Assembly: GCF_003977755.1 (NCBI RefSeq)
Contig: NZ_RQWN01000003.1
Location: 671,058-735,057 of the forward strand
Origin: Haloterrigena salifodinae
GTDB lineage: Archaea > Halobacteriota > Halobacteria > Halobacteriales > Natrialbaceae
Reading direction: 5' to 3'
Length of the DNA: 64,000 nt
The number at the start of each line of letters is the position of its first letter. Positions within the stretch are counted from its first letter, which is position 1. The notes beneath the pieces are model-generated. The model was given only the letters and a program-made list of their open reading frames with translations, had not been told where the DNA came from and did not search any database. A program made the translations under genes and the position numbers. This document shows, one piece after another, positions 48,548 through 57,871 of this stretch.

Positions 48548-50908
48548 TCAGACGACGTCGACCGTTCGACTCGAGACGATCGGCACCAGCGGCTCCTCGG
48601 GGAAGGCGACGCTGACGGTGTACTCGAGTTCGTCCGCATCGGCGCCGAAGACGCCGACCGGAACGGTGTCCGTATCGCGCAGGTAGGTGTTGGTGCTGGT
48701 CATCTCGACCCCATTAACGGTCACGCGAATGCCGGCTCGCGCGGGCTCGCCGACGTTGCGGACGGTCACCTCACAGACCTCGTTCTCGCCGGTGGCGATC
48801 GTCTCGGGGAACTCACCCCAGTCGATCTCGAGGGCGGGCAGCGACTGGGCGCCCTCGTAGACGCGCTCGGCGACGCCCTCGGAGAGGCCGGCGTCGACGA
48901 GTCCCTCGACGCCGACGCCGACGATATCGCCGGGGGCCGACAGCCCCTCTCTCGCGAGCTTGCTCGCTCTGCCCGGCCCGACGCCGTCGATGGCGGTCAG
49001 CCCGACCGCGTCCTCGGCGACGCCGTTCTCGATGCGGGCCTCGACGCGCCGGGCGAGGTTCGCGGCGTGGGGGCCGACGAACCGATCGAGGAAGGCGCCC
49101 AGCGCCGAGACGAGTCGCGTCGCGTTGCGCCGGATCACCCACGCGTCGCTGGCCAGTTCCGACGGCGTCGAGCCGTCGGCCGCCCCCCGGAGGATCGCCA
49201 GCACCTTCCGCTGGCCCGCCTCGAGGTCGTCGGTCTCCTGACCGACGAGCACCGCGTTGATCGCGTCCCGCTCGGACTGGCGGGCCGACACTGAGTCGAA
49301 CTCCTCGGCGGTCGCGACCGTCTCGAGGATGTCGCTGGTCTCGAGTTTCTCGCTACCGTCGCTCACGCGATCACAGAGCTCCGCGAACCCAGCGGCCGTC
49401 TCGAGTCGCAGGTAGTACTCGGAGGCGAGTTTGCCCCGCGCGGTCGGTTCGATCGAGAGGTCGTCGGCGTCCATCTTGACGAACCCGCGACCGACGAGGT
49501 CCTCGAGGCAGTTCCGAACGCGCTCGCGGAGATTAGGGAAGTCGTACGCCTCGGGTTTCGACTGGCCGCGGACGTAGTAGAAGGTAGTCTCGAGCCAGTC
49601 CATGACCTCCTCGAGATCGGTGATGGTCTCCATCGCGATCTCGGCGTTGAGGTGGGTCTCTAAGCTCTCGGCGAGGCGGGACTCGATCTCCTTGCCGTCC
49701 CGGAGCAGCCGGCGGTACTTGTCCGCGTCCGCGCCGTCGCAGACGACCCAGCCGTAGCCGACGTCGTCGTACCCCGGACGTCCGGCGCGACCGAGCATCT
49801 GGAGGACGTCCAGGGGACTCATGTCGACCTCGCCCTCAAGCGGGTCGTGGTATTTCGTGTCCCGAATCACGACGCAGCGAGCGGGCAGGTTGACGCCCCA
49901 GGCCAGCGTCGACGTCGAGAAGAGGAGTTCGACGTGGCCCTCCTTGAACCATTCTTCGACCAGGTCCCGGTCGTTCTTCGAGAGGCCGGCGTGGTGGAAG
50001 GCGACGCCGTCTAACACCGACTTGCGGAGCGTGGCGTCGTCGAGTTCCTTCGCGTCGGTATGAAAATCGTAGTCGCCGCGAGCGCCCATCGGGATATCGC
50101 GTTCGGCGATCTCGTCTCTAGCCTTCTTGGCCGCCTGCACGGTGTCTTGACGGGAGGAGACGAAGACGAGCGCCTGGCCGTCCTCTCGCAGATGCGGTTC
50201 AGCCAGATCGAGGGCGCGATAGAGCCGACGATACTTGTCCGCGAAGGCGTTGTCGCCGTGCGTGTAGGTCTTGACTCCCGATTTGAGATCGACGGGCCGG
50301 TACTCGTCGCCGAACTTGAAGGTGGTCTCTTCGGGGGCGTCGAGCCACGAGGCCACGTCGTCGACGTTCGGCATCGTCGCCGAGAGCGCGACGACGCGCG
50401 GATCACAGAGCCGTCGGAGCCGGGAGATCGTCACCTCGAGCACCGAGCCCCGCCGATCGGCGTCCAGTAGGTGGACCTCGTCGATGACGCAGACGTCGAT
50501 GTCGGTGACGAAGTCGTACCGCCGCGAGTCGTGTTTCCGGGTCGCTGAGTCGAGCTTCTCGGGAGTCATCACGAGGATGTCCGCGCGCCGCGCGCGGCGC
50601 GGGTTCAGATCCCGCTCGCCGGTGACGACGTACACCGAGTAGTCGAGGTCCTCGAAGCGGTCCCAATCATCCTCCTTCTCGTTGGTCAGGGCCCGCAGCG
50701 GCGCGATAAACAGCGCGGTGCCGTCGTCGGCCAGGGCCTTGCAAATCGCCAGCTCTGCCAGCGCGGTCTTGCCCGAGGCCGTCGGCGCGCTCGCGACCAC
50801 GTTGTCCTCGGACTCGAGCAGCCCCGGCAGTGCCTCGCGTTGCATGCGGTTGAACTCCTCGAAGGCAAAGGCGTCGGCGAATTCGGGGAGAACCTCGGCG
50901 ACCTCCAT
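48548..50908 (-). CDS. Ski2-like superfamily 2 helicase with Sec63-type C-terminus
   Basis: A 786-residue helicase. Motif I is ASAPTASGKTALAEL, motif II DEVH (VIDEVHLLDADRRG), motif III SATMPN, and motif VI QMLGRAGRPGYD. After a winged helix and a ratchet-like helical bundle it has an HhH (LTAIDGVGPGRASKLAREGL), then a C-terminal beta-sandwich (WGEFPETIATGENEVCEVTVRNVGEPARAGIRVTVNG). This last domain, which Hel308 lacks, gives the Sec63 arrangement seen in Brr2 and HFM1. ATG 50908 was chosen; upstream TTG would add three residues. It begins 5 bases after a frameshifted gene. Confidence 0.88.
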   Translation of the reverse strand: MEVAEVLPEFADAFAFEEFNRMQREALPGLLESEDNVVASAPTASGKTALAELAICKALADDGTALFIAPLRALTNEKEDDWDRFEDLDYSVYVVTGERDLNPRRARRADILVMTPEKLDSATRKHDSRRYDFVTDIDVCVIDEVHLLDADRRGSVLEVTISRLRRLCDPRVVALSATMPNVDDVASWLDAPEETTFKFGDEYRPVDLKSGVKTYTHGDNAFADKYRRLYRALDLAEPHLREDGQALVFVSSRQDTVQAAKKARDEIAERDIPMGARGDYDFHTDAKELDDATLRKSVLDGVAFHHAGLSKNDRDLVEEWFKEGHVELLFSTSTLAWGVNLPARCVVIRDTKYHDPLEGEVDMSPLDVLQMLGRAGRPGYDDVGYGWVVCDGADADKYRRLLRDGKEIESRLAESLETHLNAEIAMETITDLEEVMDWLETTFYYVRGQSKPEAYDFPNLRERVRNCLEDLVGRGFVKMDADDLSIEPTARGKLASEYYLRLETAAGFAELCDRVSDGSEKLETSDILETVATAEEFDSVSARQSERDAINAVLVGQETDDLEAGQRKVLAILRGAADGSTPSELASDAWVIRRNATRLVSALGAFLDRFVGPHAANLARRVEARIENGVAEDAVGLTAIDGVGPGRASKLAREGLSAPGDIVGVGVEGLVDAGLSEGVAERVYEGAQSLPALEIDWGEFPETIATGENEVCEVTVRNVGEPARAGIRVTVNGVEMTSTNTYLRDTDTVPVGVFGADADELEYTVSVAFPEEPLVPIVSSRTVDVV

Positions 50909-50913
50909 CACCC

Positions 50914-51239
50914 TCAAACGGGGAGCGCCGGGTCAAAGGCGTTTCCTTCGAGGCCGCCGACCCGACCGGCAGCGAGCGCGGCGGCGAGGATCGCGCCAGC
51001 GGTGGCGAAGACGAGCGGGTAGAGGACGCCGCCGAGGAAGACCGCGGAGTGGAGCTGCGGCCCTATCGATCGACTCACCTCGAAGCCGATGACCGTTCCC
51101 GCGGCGCTGGCCTCGGTGACGACGGCGCCCAGCTCCAGCACGCCGGCGTAGCCGATCGTCCTGCACTCGCGGCGACGTCCGCGGCACTCGAGTCGCACGA
51201 TTCGGGTCCCTCGTCGGATACCGTCGGCTGTGGGGACAT
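50914..51239 (-). pseudogene. Frameshifted small membrane-protein gene
   Basis: Reading starts well at ATG 51239 (MSPQPTVSDEGPESCDSSAADVA, a typical acidic haloarchaeal start) but then runs into arginine-rich nonsense. The next frame, from about 51155 to TGA 50914-50916, continues as GYAGVLELGAVVTEASAAG, two hydrophobic segments (LHSAVFLGGVLYPLVFATAGAILAAALAAG) and GRVGGLEGNAFDPALPV. Joining the two needs a single-base change near 51155-51165. The repaired product would be about 108 residues with two membrane passes. It lies immediately upstream of the helicase gene in the same direction. It is either a real mutation or a sequence error. Confidence 0.6.
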
Positions 51240-51295
51240 CGTACCGACAGCGAAGGGTCGTAATACAATTGAGGGCTGTGATCCGTCGCTCGCGA

Positions 51296-51817
51296 TCAGA
51301 CGGCCGTTTCCTCGCTCGACGCCGCCGTCTCCTCGAGTTGGTCGCTCAACAGCCGCGAGGCGCGTTCAGGCTCGGGAACGCGTTCGAAGACGAGTTCCGG
51401 TTCGCCGGAGCCGGCGGTGTAGACGGTCAGGTCGCCGTATCCGAGCGCGCGACCGAGGACGCTCTGGTTGAGGCTGATGTTCTGGATTCGCTCGAGGCGA
51501 AACTGGGTGACGTCCCGCGAGACGACACCGTACTTCTTGTAGAGTTCCGAGGTCGTGATGACATAGCGGGTGTTCGTCCAGACGAGGTAGCGCGCGCCCG
51601 CCAGGGCCGTCCCGGCGACGGCGACGAGGACGCCGATGAGCGTCAAGAGCCCGACGCCGTCGCCCGCCGTCCACCCGGTTAGAACGAGGCCGATGATCGC
51701 GACCGCGACGCCGAGCGGGAGCCGCGATCCCATCGAGACGGGGTGCGGACGACTCTCCCAGACGATGTCGTCCTCGTCGCTGATGTGAAACCAGTCGGGC
51801 GTCGTGCTGAACGCCAT
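51296..51817 (-). CDS. Membrane protein with bacterial PH domain (bPH_2)
   Basis: A 173-residue protein. The start DWFHISDEDDIVWESRPHPVSM is followed by two membrane helices (LPLGVAVAIIGLVLTGW, LLTLIGVLVAVAGTALAGARYLVW) and then the PH-like core TNTRYVITTSELYKKYGVVSRDVTQFRLERIQNISLNQSVLGRALGYGDLTVYTAGS, which is the standard bPH_2 signature. The acidic tail is Glu/Ser-rich. Such proteins are small membrane-associated factors of unknown role. Confidence 0.9.
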   Translation of the reverse strand: MAFSTTPDWFHISDEDDIVWESRPHPVSMGSRLPLGVAVAIIGLVLTGWTAGDGVGLLTLIGVLVAVAGTALAGARYLVWTNTRYVITTSELYKKYGVVSRDVTQFRLERIQNISLNQSVLGRALGYGDLTVYTAGSGEPELVFERVPEPERASRLLSDQLEETAASSEETAV

Positions 51818-51865
51818 TGTCGGCGGTATTCTGTTCGCTCCCGTAAAGCTATGGGTACGTCTCGC

Positions 51866-52555
51866 TCACGCGGACTCGCTGCGCGCCGCTTGCACGTCCA
51901 GTCCGGGGCTGTAGTAGTACACCGGCTCCGACTCCGGAATCTCGAACCCGTTCGCCCCCAGGATCGTGTTCGTCTCGACGTCCGCGGCCGCGGGGTAGAG
52001 GGTCCACGGCTCGTGGTCGACTCGTGTCTGCCGGAGCGTCCCGTCCGGCGCTTCAGTGTAGAACCGGTACCGTTCCACGAGAAAGCGCGCCAGCGGATCG
52101 TCCGGCGCCGAAATCGGCTCGCCCGTCGGCCGGTAGGTGGCCTCGTACACGGCCGGCCGCGCGCCGGGGTGCTTGCGCCGACTCGAGAACCGCACGCGGC
52201 CGTCCCGGGACTCGAGGGCGATCCGCGCGTAGTAGTAGGGCAGGTGGTGGAACAGCCGCGCCCCGAGGACGCTCGCGATCCCCTGCGCGTCGAGACTGAA
52301 GAAGTAGACGGCCGGCTCGCCGTCCCGTCGCACGTACGTTCGGAGGTTGATCTCCGGCAGCCGAACGCCGAGCCGTCTCGGACAGCCCTGCGGCCGGACG
52401 GCGACGTTGGTAAACGGAACCACCGAGAGCCAGCCGCGGCCGTCGTGTTCGTCGACCGTGAGGTTCCTCGGGAGGTGCGGTTCGAGGACCGCCGGATCGA
52501 CCGGCCAGTTCTCGAAGAGGAGGTGTCGCCAGCCCATCTGCAGCGGAACGACCAT
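51866..52555 (-). CDS. DUF2071/YqjF-like protein
   Basis: A 229-residue protein starting MVVPLQMGWRHLLFENWPVDPAVLEPHLPRNLTVDEHDGRGWLSVVPFTN, the DUF2071 pattern (WxxLLFxxWPVDPxxLxPxLP). The centre has LPEINLRTYVRRDGEPAVYFFSLDAQG and FHHLPYYYARI, and the end RYRFYTEAPDGTLRQTRVDHEPWTLYPA. DUF2071 proteins are related to the acetoacetate decarboxylase fold. The function is unknown. It is divergent from lipA. Confidence 0.92.
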   Translation of the reverse strand: MVVPLQMGWRHLLFENWPVDPAVLEPHLPRNLTVDEHDGRGWLSVVPFTNVAVRPQGCPRRLGVRLPEINLRTYVRRDGEPAVYFFSLDAQGIASVLGARLFHHLPYYYARIALESRDGRVRFSSRRKHPGARPAVYEATYRPTGEPISAPDDPLARFLVERYRFYTEAPDGTLRQTRVDHEPWTLYPAAADVETNTILGANGFEIPESEPVYYYSPGLDVQAARSESA

Positions 52556-52640
52556 GTCCCACACAATTGACGGCTCACAAGTAATCCTTCCGCTGACGTG
52601 TTCACCGCCGCGTTCGGGACGTCGAGGCTCGAGGGACACC

Positions 52641-52650
52641 GTTTTTCACC
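52641..52650 (+). promoter_or_regulatory. TATA-like box for lipA
   Basis: GTTTTTCACC is centred about 27 bases before the ATG at 52672, as for a leaderless message. Confidence 0.4.
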
Positions 52651-52671
52651 GCCCGTCGCTAGAGACCTGGT

Positions 52672-53634
52672 ATGAGCAGCGCACGCAAGCCCGACTGGCT
52701 CAAGATGCGGCCGCCGTCGGGTCGGGAGTTCACCGACATCCGGGAGACGCTGCGCGAGCGAAACCTCCACACGGTTTGCGAGGAGGCGAACTGCCCGAAC
52801 CTCGGCGAGTGCTGGTCGGGCGGCGCCGGAACGGGCGATGGGGAGGGCGGCACGGCCACGTTCATGCTGATGGGCGATCGCTGCTCTCGAGCCTGCAACT
52901 TCTGTGACGTCGAGACGGGTGGGATGGAGTCGCTCGATCCCGACGAGCCGGAAAACGTCGCCGAGGCGATCGCCGAAATCGGGCTGGATTACGTCGTCCT
53001 GACCTCGGTCGATCGCGACGACCTGCCCGATCAGGGGGCCGGTCACTTCGCGGAGACGATCCGTGAGATCAAGGAGCGCCATCCGGGCATCCTCGTCGAG
53101 GTCTTGATACCCGACTTCCAGGGTGAGGAGCGTCTCGTTCGGAAGATCATCGACGCCGATCCGGACGTGATCGCCCACAACGTCGAGACCGTCGAGCGTC
53201 TGCAGTTCCCCGTCCGCGATCGCCGGGCGGGCTACGAACAGAGTCTGGGCGTCCTCGAGCAGGTCGATCGGGAAAGCGACATTTACACCAAGACCTCCGT
53301 CATGCTCGGGCACGGCGAGTACGACCACGAGGTCTACCAGACCTTAGCCGACTGCCGCGAGCGCGGGGTCGACGTCGTCACCCTCGGCCAGTACCTGCGG
53401 CCGTCGATGGACCACCTCGAGGTGCAACGATACGACCATCCCGACAAGTACGACACCTGGCGGCGGGTCGCCGAGGAGGAACTGGGATTCCTCTACTGTG
53501 CCAGCGGTCCGATGGTGCGCTCGTCGTACAAGGCCGGCGAACTGTTCGTCGACGCCGTGTTGCGGGAGGGCAAGAGCGTCGAGGAGGCGCGAGCGGACGC
53601 ACGACGCGACGAGCAGACGCCGGCGGCCGAGTGA
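52672..53634 (+). CDS. lipA: Lipoyl synthase
   Basis: A 320-residue radical-SAM enzyme that inserts two sulfurs into octanoyl groups on E2 or H-protein lysines. The auxiliary cluster ligands are Cys36-x4-Cys41-x5-Cys47 and the SAM cluster ligands Cys71-x3-Cys75-x2-Cys78 (CSRACNFC). The C-terminal RSSYKAGE supplies the Arg-Ser-Ser that closes on the auxiliary cluster. A small Gly-rich insert (SGGAGTGDGEGGTA) follows Cys47. It is divergent from the DUF2071 gene. The E2 that needs lipoate is encoded about 5 kb further on, with a convergent HTTM gene between. Confidence 0.97.
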   Translation: MSSARKPDWLKMRPPSGREFTDIRETLRERNLHTVCEEANCPNLGECWSGGAGTGDGEGGTATFMLMGDRCSRACNFCDVETGGMESLDPDEPENVAEAIAEIGLDYVVLTSVDRDDLPDQGAGHFAETIREIKERHPGILVEVLIPDFQGEERLVRKIIDADPDVIAHNVETVERLQFPVRDRRAGYEQSLGVLEQVDRESDIYTKTSVMLGHGEYDHEVYQTLADCRERGVDVVTLGQYLRPSMDHLEVQRYDHPDKYDTWRRVAEEELGFLYCASGPMVRSSYKAGELFVDAVLREGKSVEEARADARRDEQTPAAE

Positions 53635-53716
53635 TTCGGTCTCGCCAGGTACTCGGTCTCGGTCCGTAGGGTGTCCTATCGGGCGGACTGGCCGATGTAG
53701 CGGCCGGAGATAGAGA

Positions 53717-55282
53717 CTACTCGTTCTGGACCAACTCGCCCGAGCAGTCGTACTCGAGCAGTTCGTATCTGGCGACGTCCGGTTCGTCGTCGGACGGGCC
53801 GGCTTTGTCGGTCAGTCCGTAGAGGGTGAGCGACTCGAGCCCGGTGTCGTGGGTCCGGTTCCAGCGGCCACACAGGTAGTTCGCGTAGTACGAGCGATGG
53901 TTCTCGTTGCCGGCGTACCGCATGTTGATGACGTACTTTCGATCCCGCGAGGTCGCGTAGGTGTCCTCGACGCTCGGCGGCCGGTCCCAGTCGACGGCCG
54001 TTCCGTCGCGGGCGTCGACCGTCGTCCCGTCCGCCAGTTCGCCGGGGACCACGAGCCACTTGGCCGTCGATGTCGGTTCCGGAGCGAACATTCGCCAACT
54101 CTGATCGGCCTCCGCTGTCTCGAGTACCTGGTCGGCAGGGTCCGGAACCTCGGTGTAATCAACCGCTTCGGCGTTCGAGAGCACGACCAATACGAGAAAG
54201 AGCCACGGCACGACCGTCCCGAACGCGACGCGGCTCCGCGCTCTGAGACTCGAGAGCGACGGCGCGGCGCGACCGACCGCAACCGGAAGCGTCGGCACCG
54301 GCAGCGTCGGAACGAGGTGTTGGAGTTTCGCCAACCCCCGTCGACAGTCGTCTGCGACGCCGAGTCGCTCTGCGAGCGCCGTCGCGTCGTCCCAGACGAC
54401 CGACGGGTAGAAAACGAGGAGGCCCGCGGCGACGATCAGCGGGAACAGATCGATGCGAAGCGTGACGAGCATGCCGAGATGCATCCCGACGAACAGTGTG
54501 GCGAACACCGCGCGGCGGTAGCCCGTCAGTAACACGAGCAGTGGCGAAAGCAGGATGAGCGTCATCCAGACGTGCGTAAACGCGCGCAGCAGTTCGAACT
54601 GGTCCGCGAGGACGTTCCCGAGGAGGATCGTGAGGTGGTCGGCCTGGAAGATCTGGCCGAGCGCCTCGCCGTTCATCCACACGTCGCTTCTGGTCTTGTG
54701 GATGGCGTTGGTCACGTACATCAGCAGTATCTGCAACAGCAGCGCCATCGTTGCGACGGAGGCCACGGTCGATCGCTCCCGATCGATCCGGCGCGCGTCG
54801 ATCGACCACCGTTCGCCCAGCGGGAGGAACATCCCCCAGAAGCAGAGCATGCGCAACAGCATGTCGCCGCCGTTGATGACCATGGGATTGCGGACGTGAA
54901 GCGAGATCAACAGGAGCCACGAGACGGCCGTCGCAGTCCGCGTCCGGTAGCCGACCGTCACGGCGAGCGCGAACGCGCCCGCGACGAAGAACAGCAGCGC
55001 TTGTGCCCACGCTTCCCCGGAGACCGCGTGTAGCGAGTAGACCGACGAGTAGTCGGCGAACAGCGCCTCCCGCGGGAGCACGCCGGCGTCCGTATAGAAC
55101 TTCCCGAGCTCGCGAGCGCGAAGCAGGAGGTCGACGAGCAACAGCGCGCCGACGGCGATACGAAACGCGGCCAGCGCTCGCAGATCGATCTCGAGTCGCC
55201 GCTGGAGGCCCAGCGAGAATCGATCCAATCCGGTCGACAACTGCTCTCGGACGGTGTGCGGGGAGGGGGTGCGCCGATTCAT
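53717..55282 (-). CDS. HTTM-domain membrane protein
   Basis: A 521-residue protein with many membrane segments and the HTTM (vitamin K-dependent gamma-carboxylase-related) pattern: LAAFRIAVGALLLVDLLLRA, LGKFYTDAGVLPREAL, SLHVRNPMVINGGDMLLRMLCFWGMFLPLGERWSID, and MYVTNAIHKTRSDVWMNGEALGQIFQADHL. A C-terminal extracellular part of about 160 residues (WRMFAPEPTSTAKWLVVPGELADGTTVDARDG) is typical of halobacterial members. The role is unknown. Confidence 0.9.
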   Translation of the reverse strand: MNRRTPSPHTVREQLSTGLDRFSLGLQRRLEIDLRALAAFRIAVGALLLVDLLLRARELGKFYTDAGVLPREALFADYSSVYSLHAVSGEAWAQALLFFVAGAFALAVTVGYRTRTATAVSWLLLISLHVRNPMVINGGDMLLRMLCFWGMFLPLGERWSIDARRIDRERSTVASVATMALLLQILLMYVTNAIHKTRSDVWMNGEALGQIFQADHLTILLGNVLADQFELLRAFTHVWMTLILLSPLLVLLTGYRRAVFATLFVGMHLGMLVTLRIDLFPLIVAAGLLVFYPSVVWDDATALAERLGVADDCRRGLAKLQHLVPTLPVPTLPVAVGRAAPSLSSLRARSRVAFGTVVPWLFLVLVVLSNAEAVDYTEVPDPADQVLETAEADQSWRMFAPEPTSTAKWLVVPGELADGTTVDARDGTAVDWDRPPSVEDTYATSRDRKYVINMRYAGNENHRSYYANYLCGRWNRTHDTGLESLTLYGLTDKAGPSDDEPDVARYELLEYDCSGELVQNE

Positions 55283-55660
55283 CGGTTCGTAGTAAGTCGT
55301 CTGTTCGACTCACGTGTCGCCCATGATAAGTTTTGTGAACGCTGAAACGTTGACTTCACCGCCGGCTGGACGATGCTCGAGGCGGTCCGCGAGGAACTCC
55401 GTCGAGCGTCGGACGTCGTTCTTTCGTGCGAGCGTCCGCGAGACCGCGCACGGACGCTCCGATCCGTCGTGACTGGGCCGTTCGCCGACCGTCCGTCCTC
55501 GGAGCCGAGCGTTCGGCGACCCAGTCTGCGCCTCGATGCCGCCCGCGAACCGGTCTCGCAACTCGCCGCCCGTCAACGGCCAGAACTGTACAGTCGTGTC
55601 CAGATCTTTTCGGCGTGGCGGGCAAGAATCTCACCAATAGTAAAATATTTTGGGAAACTC
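55283..55660. other. Spacer between the HTTM gene and the 2-oxoacid dehydrogenase operon
   Basis: No supported gene. A plus-strand open frame of about 100 codons near 55373-55678 is basic, has no recognisable motif and runs into the promoter, so I do not call it. The right part becomes A/T-rich (AATAGTAAAATATTTTGGG at about 55637-55655). Confidence 0.4.
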
Positions 55661-55668
55661 CTTTATCC
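55659..55668 (+). promoter_or_regulatory. TATA box for the 2-oxoacid dehydrogenase operon
   Basis: TCCTTTATCC, preceded by an A/T-rich element, is centred about 26-27 bases before the ATG at 55690, which opens a 7-codon ORF, and 46 bases before the GTG of E1-alpha. The message therefore probably starts at or near 55690. Confidence 0.55.
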
Positions 55669-55689
55669 CGAGCGATAGTTCACTAGGGT

Positions 55690-55713
55690 ATGTACAGGTG
55701 GGTTGTCCCGTGA
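55690..55713 (+). other. 7-codon leader ORF overlapping the pdhA start
   Basis: ATG at 55690 encodes MYRWVVP and stops at TGA 55711-55713, which overlaps the GTG start of pdhA in the form GTGA. Being at the predicted transcript start it could be translated as a leaderless peptide and hand ribosomes to the weak GTG. It is short, so chance cannot be excluded. Confidence 0.4.
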
Positions 55714-56837
55714 GTACGATACAGCGCGACCCCCGAGAACGAGTACAGGTGCTCGACGAGGACGGTCAGGTCCTCGAGGGCGCCGACGTCCCCGATCTCT
55801 CGGCCAACGAACTCGTCGAGATGTACGAGCAGATGCGACTGGTGCGCCACTTCGACGAGCGGGCAGTGAGCCTCCAGCGACAGGGGCGGATGGGTACCTA
55901 CCCGCCGCTGTCGGGGCAGGAAGGATCTCAGATCGGCAGCGCCCACGCGCTCGCCGAGGATGACTGGGTCTTTCCCAGCTACCGCGAACACGGCGTCGGC
56001 CTGGTACGCGGCGTGAGCCTCGAGCGAACGCTGCTCTACTGGATGGGCCACGAGCGGGGCAACTACATCCCGGAGGACGTCAACATGTTCTCCGTCGCGG
56101 TGCCCATTGCGACCCAGATCCCCCACGCGACCGGCGCTGCGTGGGCCTCGACGCTCAAGGGCGAGGAGAAAGCCTTCATGTGCTACTTCGGCGACGGCGC
56201 CACCTCGGAGGGCGACTTCCACGAGGGGCTGAACTTCGCCGGCGTCTTCGACACACCAAACGTTTTCTTCTGTAACAACAACCAGTGGGCCATCTCGGTG
56301 CCCCGCGAGCGCCAGACGGCCAGCGCCACGCTGGCCCAGAAGGCCGAGGCCTACGGGTTCGAGGGCGTGCAGGTCGACGGGATGGATCCGCTGGCGGTCT
56401 ACAAGGTCACCAAGGAGGCGGTCCAGAAGGCCAAGGATCCCGACTCGGTCGAGGACGACTCCCCCGGCGACGCGACACGGCCGACGCTGATCGAGGCGGT
56501 CCAGTACCGCTTTGGCGCGCACACGACCGCAGACGACCCCTCGGTCTACCGGGACGAGGAGGAGGTCGAACGCTGGAAGGCGAAGGATCCGATCCCGCGA
56601 CTCGAGTCGTACCTGCGCGACGAGGGGATCCTCGACGACGAGGCGGTCGACGCGATCGACAATCGAATTCAGGAGGCCGTAGCTAACGCGATCGAGACCG
56701 CGGAGTCGATCGAGCGGCCCGATCCCGAAGAGATCTTCGCCCACGTCTACGAGGGGATGCCCCGGCGCTTACAGCGGCAACTCGAGTACTTCGAATCGAT
56801 TCGCGAACGCCACGGCGACGACGCGCTTCTGGAGTGA
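55710..56837 (+). CDS. pdhA: 2-oxoacid dehydrogenase E1 alpha subunit
   Basis: A 375-residue subunit that decarboxylates a 2-oxoacid with thiamine diphosphate. Marks are [45 protein letters not shown], and the ThDP motif [36 protein letters not shown] (GDG ... NN). The start is GTG 55710 ([19 protein letters not shown]), which matches how haloarchaeal members begin. It is the first gene of a four-gene operon with 4-, 1- and 117-base gaps. The true substrate may be pyruvate or a branched-chain acid; haloarchaea use ferredoxin oxidoreductases for pyruvate, so the latter is possible. Confidence 0.93.
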   Translation: MSTIQRDPRERVQVLDEDGQVLEGADVPDLSANELVEMYEQMRLVRHFDERAVSLQRQGRMGTYPPLSGQEGSQIGSAHALAEDDWVFPSYREHGVGLVRGVSLERTLLYWMGHERGNYIPEDVNMFSVAVPIATQIPHATGAAWASTLKGEEKAFMCYFGDGATSEGDFHEGLNFAGVFDTPNVFFCNNNQWAISVPRERQTASATLAQKAEAYGFEGVQVDGMDPLAVYKVTKEAVQKAKDPDSVEDDSPGDATRPTLIEAVQYRFGAHTTADDPSVYRDEEEVERWKAKDPIPRLESYLRDEGILDDEAVDAIDNRIQEAVANAIETAESIERPDPEEIFAHVYEGMPRRLQRQLEYFESIRERHGDDALLE

Positions 56838-56841
56838 TACC

Positions 56842-57870
56842 ATGGCAGCAGAGACTGAACCCAACTCGGAGTCGGCATCGGACGTATCGGAGACGGAGAA
56901 TCTCACCCTCGTCCAGGCGGTTCGGGACGGGCTAGAGACGGAGATGCAACGCGACGACGACGTCGTCGTCATGGGCGAGGACGTCGGGAAGAACGGCGGC
57001 GTCTTCCGCGCGACGGAGGGGCTGTACGACGAGTTCGGCGGGGATCGCGTGATCGACACCCCGCTGGCCGAGTCGGGAATCGTCGGCACGGCGATCGGGA
57101 TGGCCGCCTACGGGATGCGCCCGGTGCCCGAGATCCAGTTCATGGGCTTTATCTATCCCGCGTTCGACCAGATCATCTCTCATGCCGCGCGCCTGCGGAC
57201 GCGCTCGCGCGGACGATTCTCTTGTCCGCTGGTCGTCCGCGCGCCCTACGGTGGTGGCATCCGGGCGCCCGAACACCACTCCGAGTCGACGGAGGCGATG
57301 TTCGTCCACCAGCCCGGACTGAAGGTCGTGGTTCCGTCGACGCCCTACGACACGAAGGGGCTGCTCACGAGCGCGATCCGGTGCCCAGATCCGGTGCTCT
57401 TCATGGAGCCCAAACTCATCTACCGGGCGTTCCGCGAGGACGTGCCTACGGGATCCTACGAGGTGCCCCTCGGCGAGGCGGCCGTTCGCCGCGAGGGGAG
57501 CGATATCTCGGTCTACACCTGGGGGGCGATGACCCGGCCGACGCTCGAGGCCGCCGAGAACCTGGCCGAGGAGGGGATCGACGCCGAGGTGGTCGACCTG
57601 CGGACGCTGTCGCCGTTAGACGAGGAGACGATCGTCGAGTCCTTCGAGAAGACGGGCCGCGCGGCGGTCGTCCACGAAGCCCCGAAAACCGGCGGGCTGG
57701 GCGCCGAGATCACCGCGACCCTGCAGGAGGAAGCACTACTGTATCAGGAAGCGCCGGTGGATCGTATCACGGGTTTCGACACGCCGTTCCCGCTGTACGC
57801 GCTCGAGGACTACTACCTGCCCGAACCGGCACGCATCGAGGACGGCATCCGAGACGCCGTGGAGTTCTAA
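56842..57870 (+). CDS. pdhB: 2-oxoacid dehydrogenase E1 beta subunit
   Basis: A 342-residue subunit with TLVQAVRDGLETEMQRDDDVVVMGEDVGKNGGVFRATEGL, PLAESGIVGTAIGMAAYGMRPVPEIQF, PYGGGIRAPEHHSES, and the C-terminal transketolase-type GRAAVVHEAPKTGGLGAEI. It joins pdhA in an alpha2-beta2 tetramer. An acidic N-terminal extension of about 20 residues is haloarchaeal. Its ATG is 4 bases after the pdhA stop. Confidence 0.96.
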   Translation: MAAETEPNSESASDVSETENLTLVQAVRDGLETEMQRDDDVVVMGEDVGKNGGVFRATEGLYDEFGGDRVIDTPLAESGIVGTAIGMAAYGMRPVPEIQFMGFIYPAFDQIISHAARLRTRSRGRFSCPLVVRAPYGGGIRAPEHHSESTEAMFVHQPGLKVVVPSTPYDTKGLLTSAIRCPDPVLFMEPKLIYRAFREDVPTGSYEVPLGEAAVRREGSDISVYTWGAMTRPTLEAAENLAEEGIDAEVVDLRTLSPLDEETIVESFEKTGRAAVVHEAPKTGGLGAEITATLQEEALLYQEAPVDRITGFDTPFPLYALEDYYLPEPARIEDGIRDAVEF

Positions 57871-57871
57871 C

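Noticed and set aside
55373..55678. A 101-codon plus-strand frame before pdhA
   Set aside because: It is basic, has no motif, and overlaps the A/T-rich promoter of the operon.
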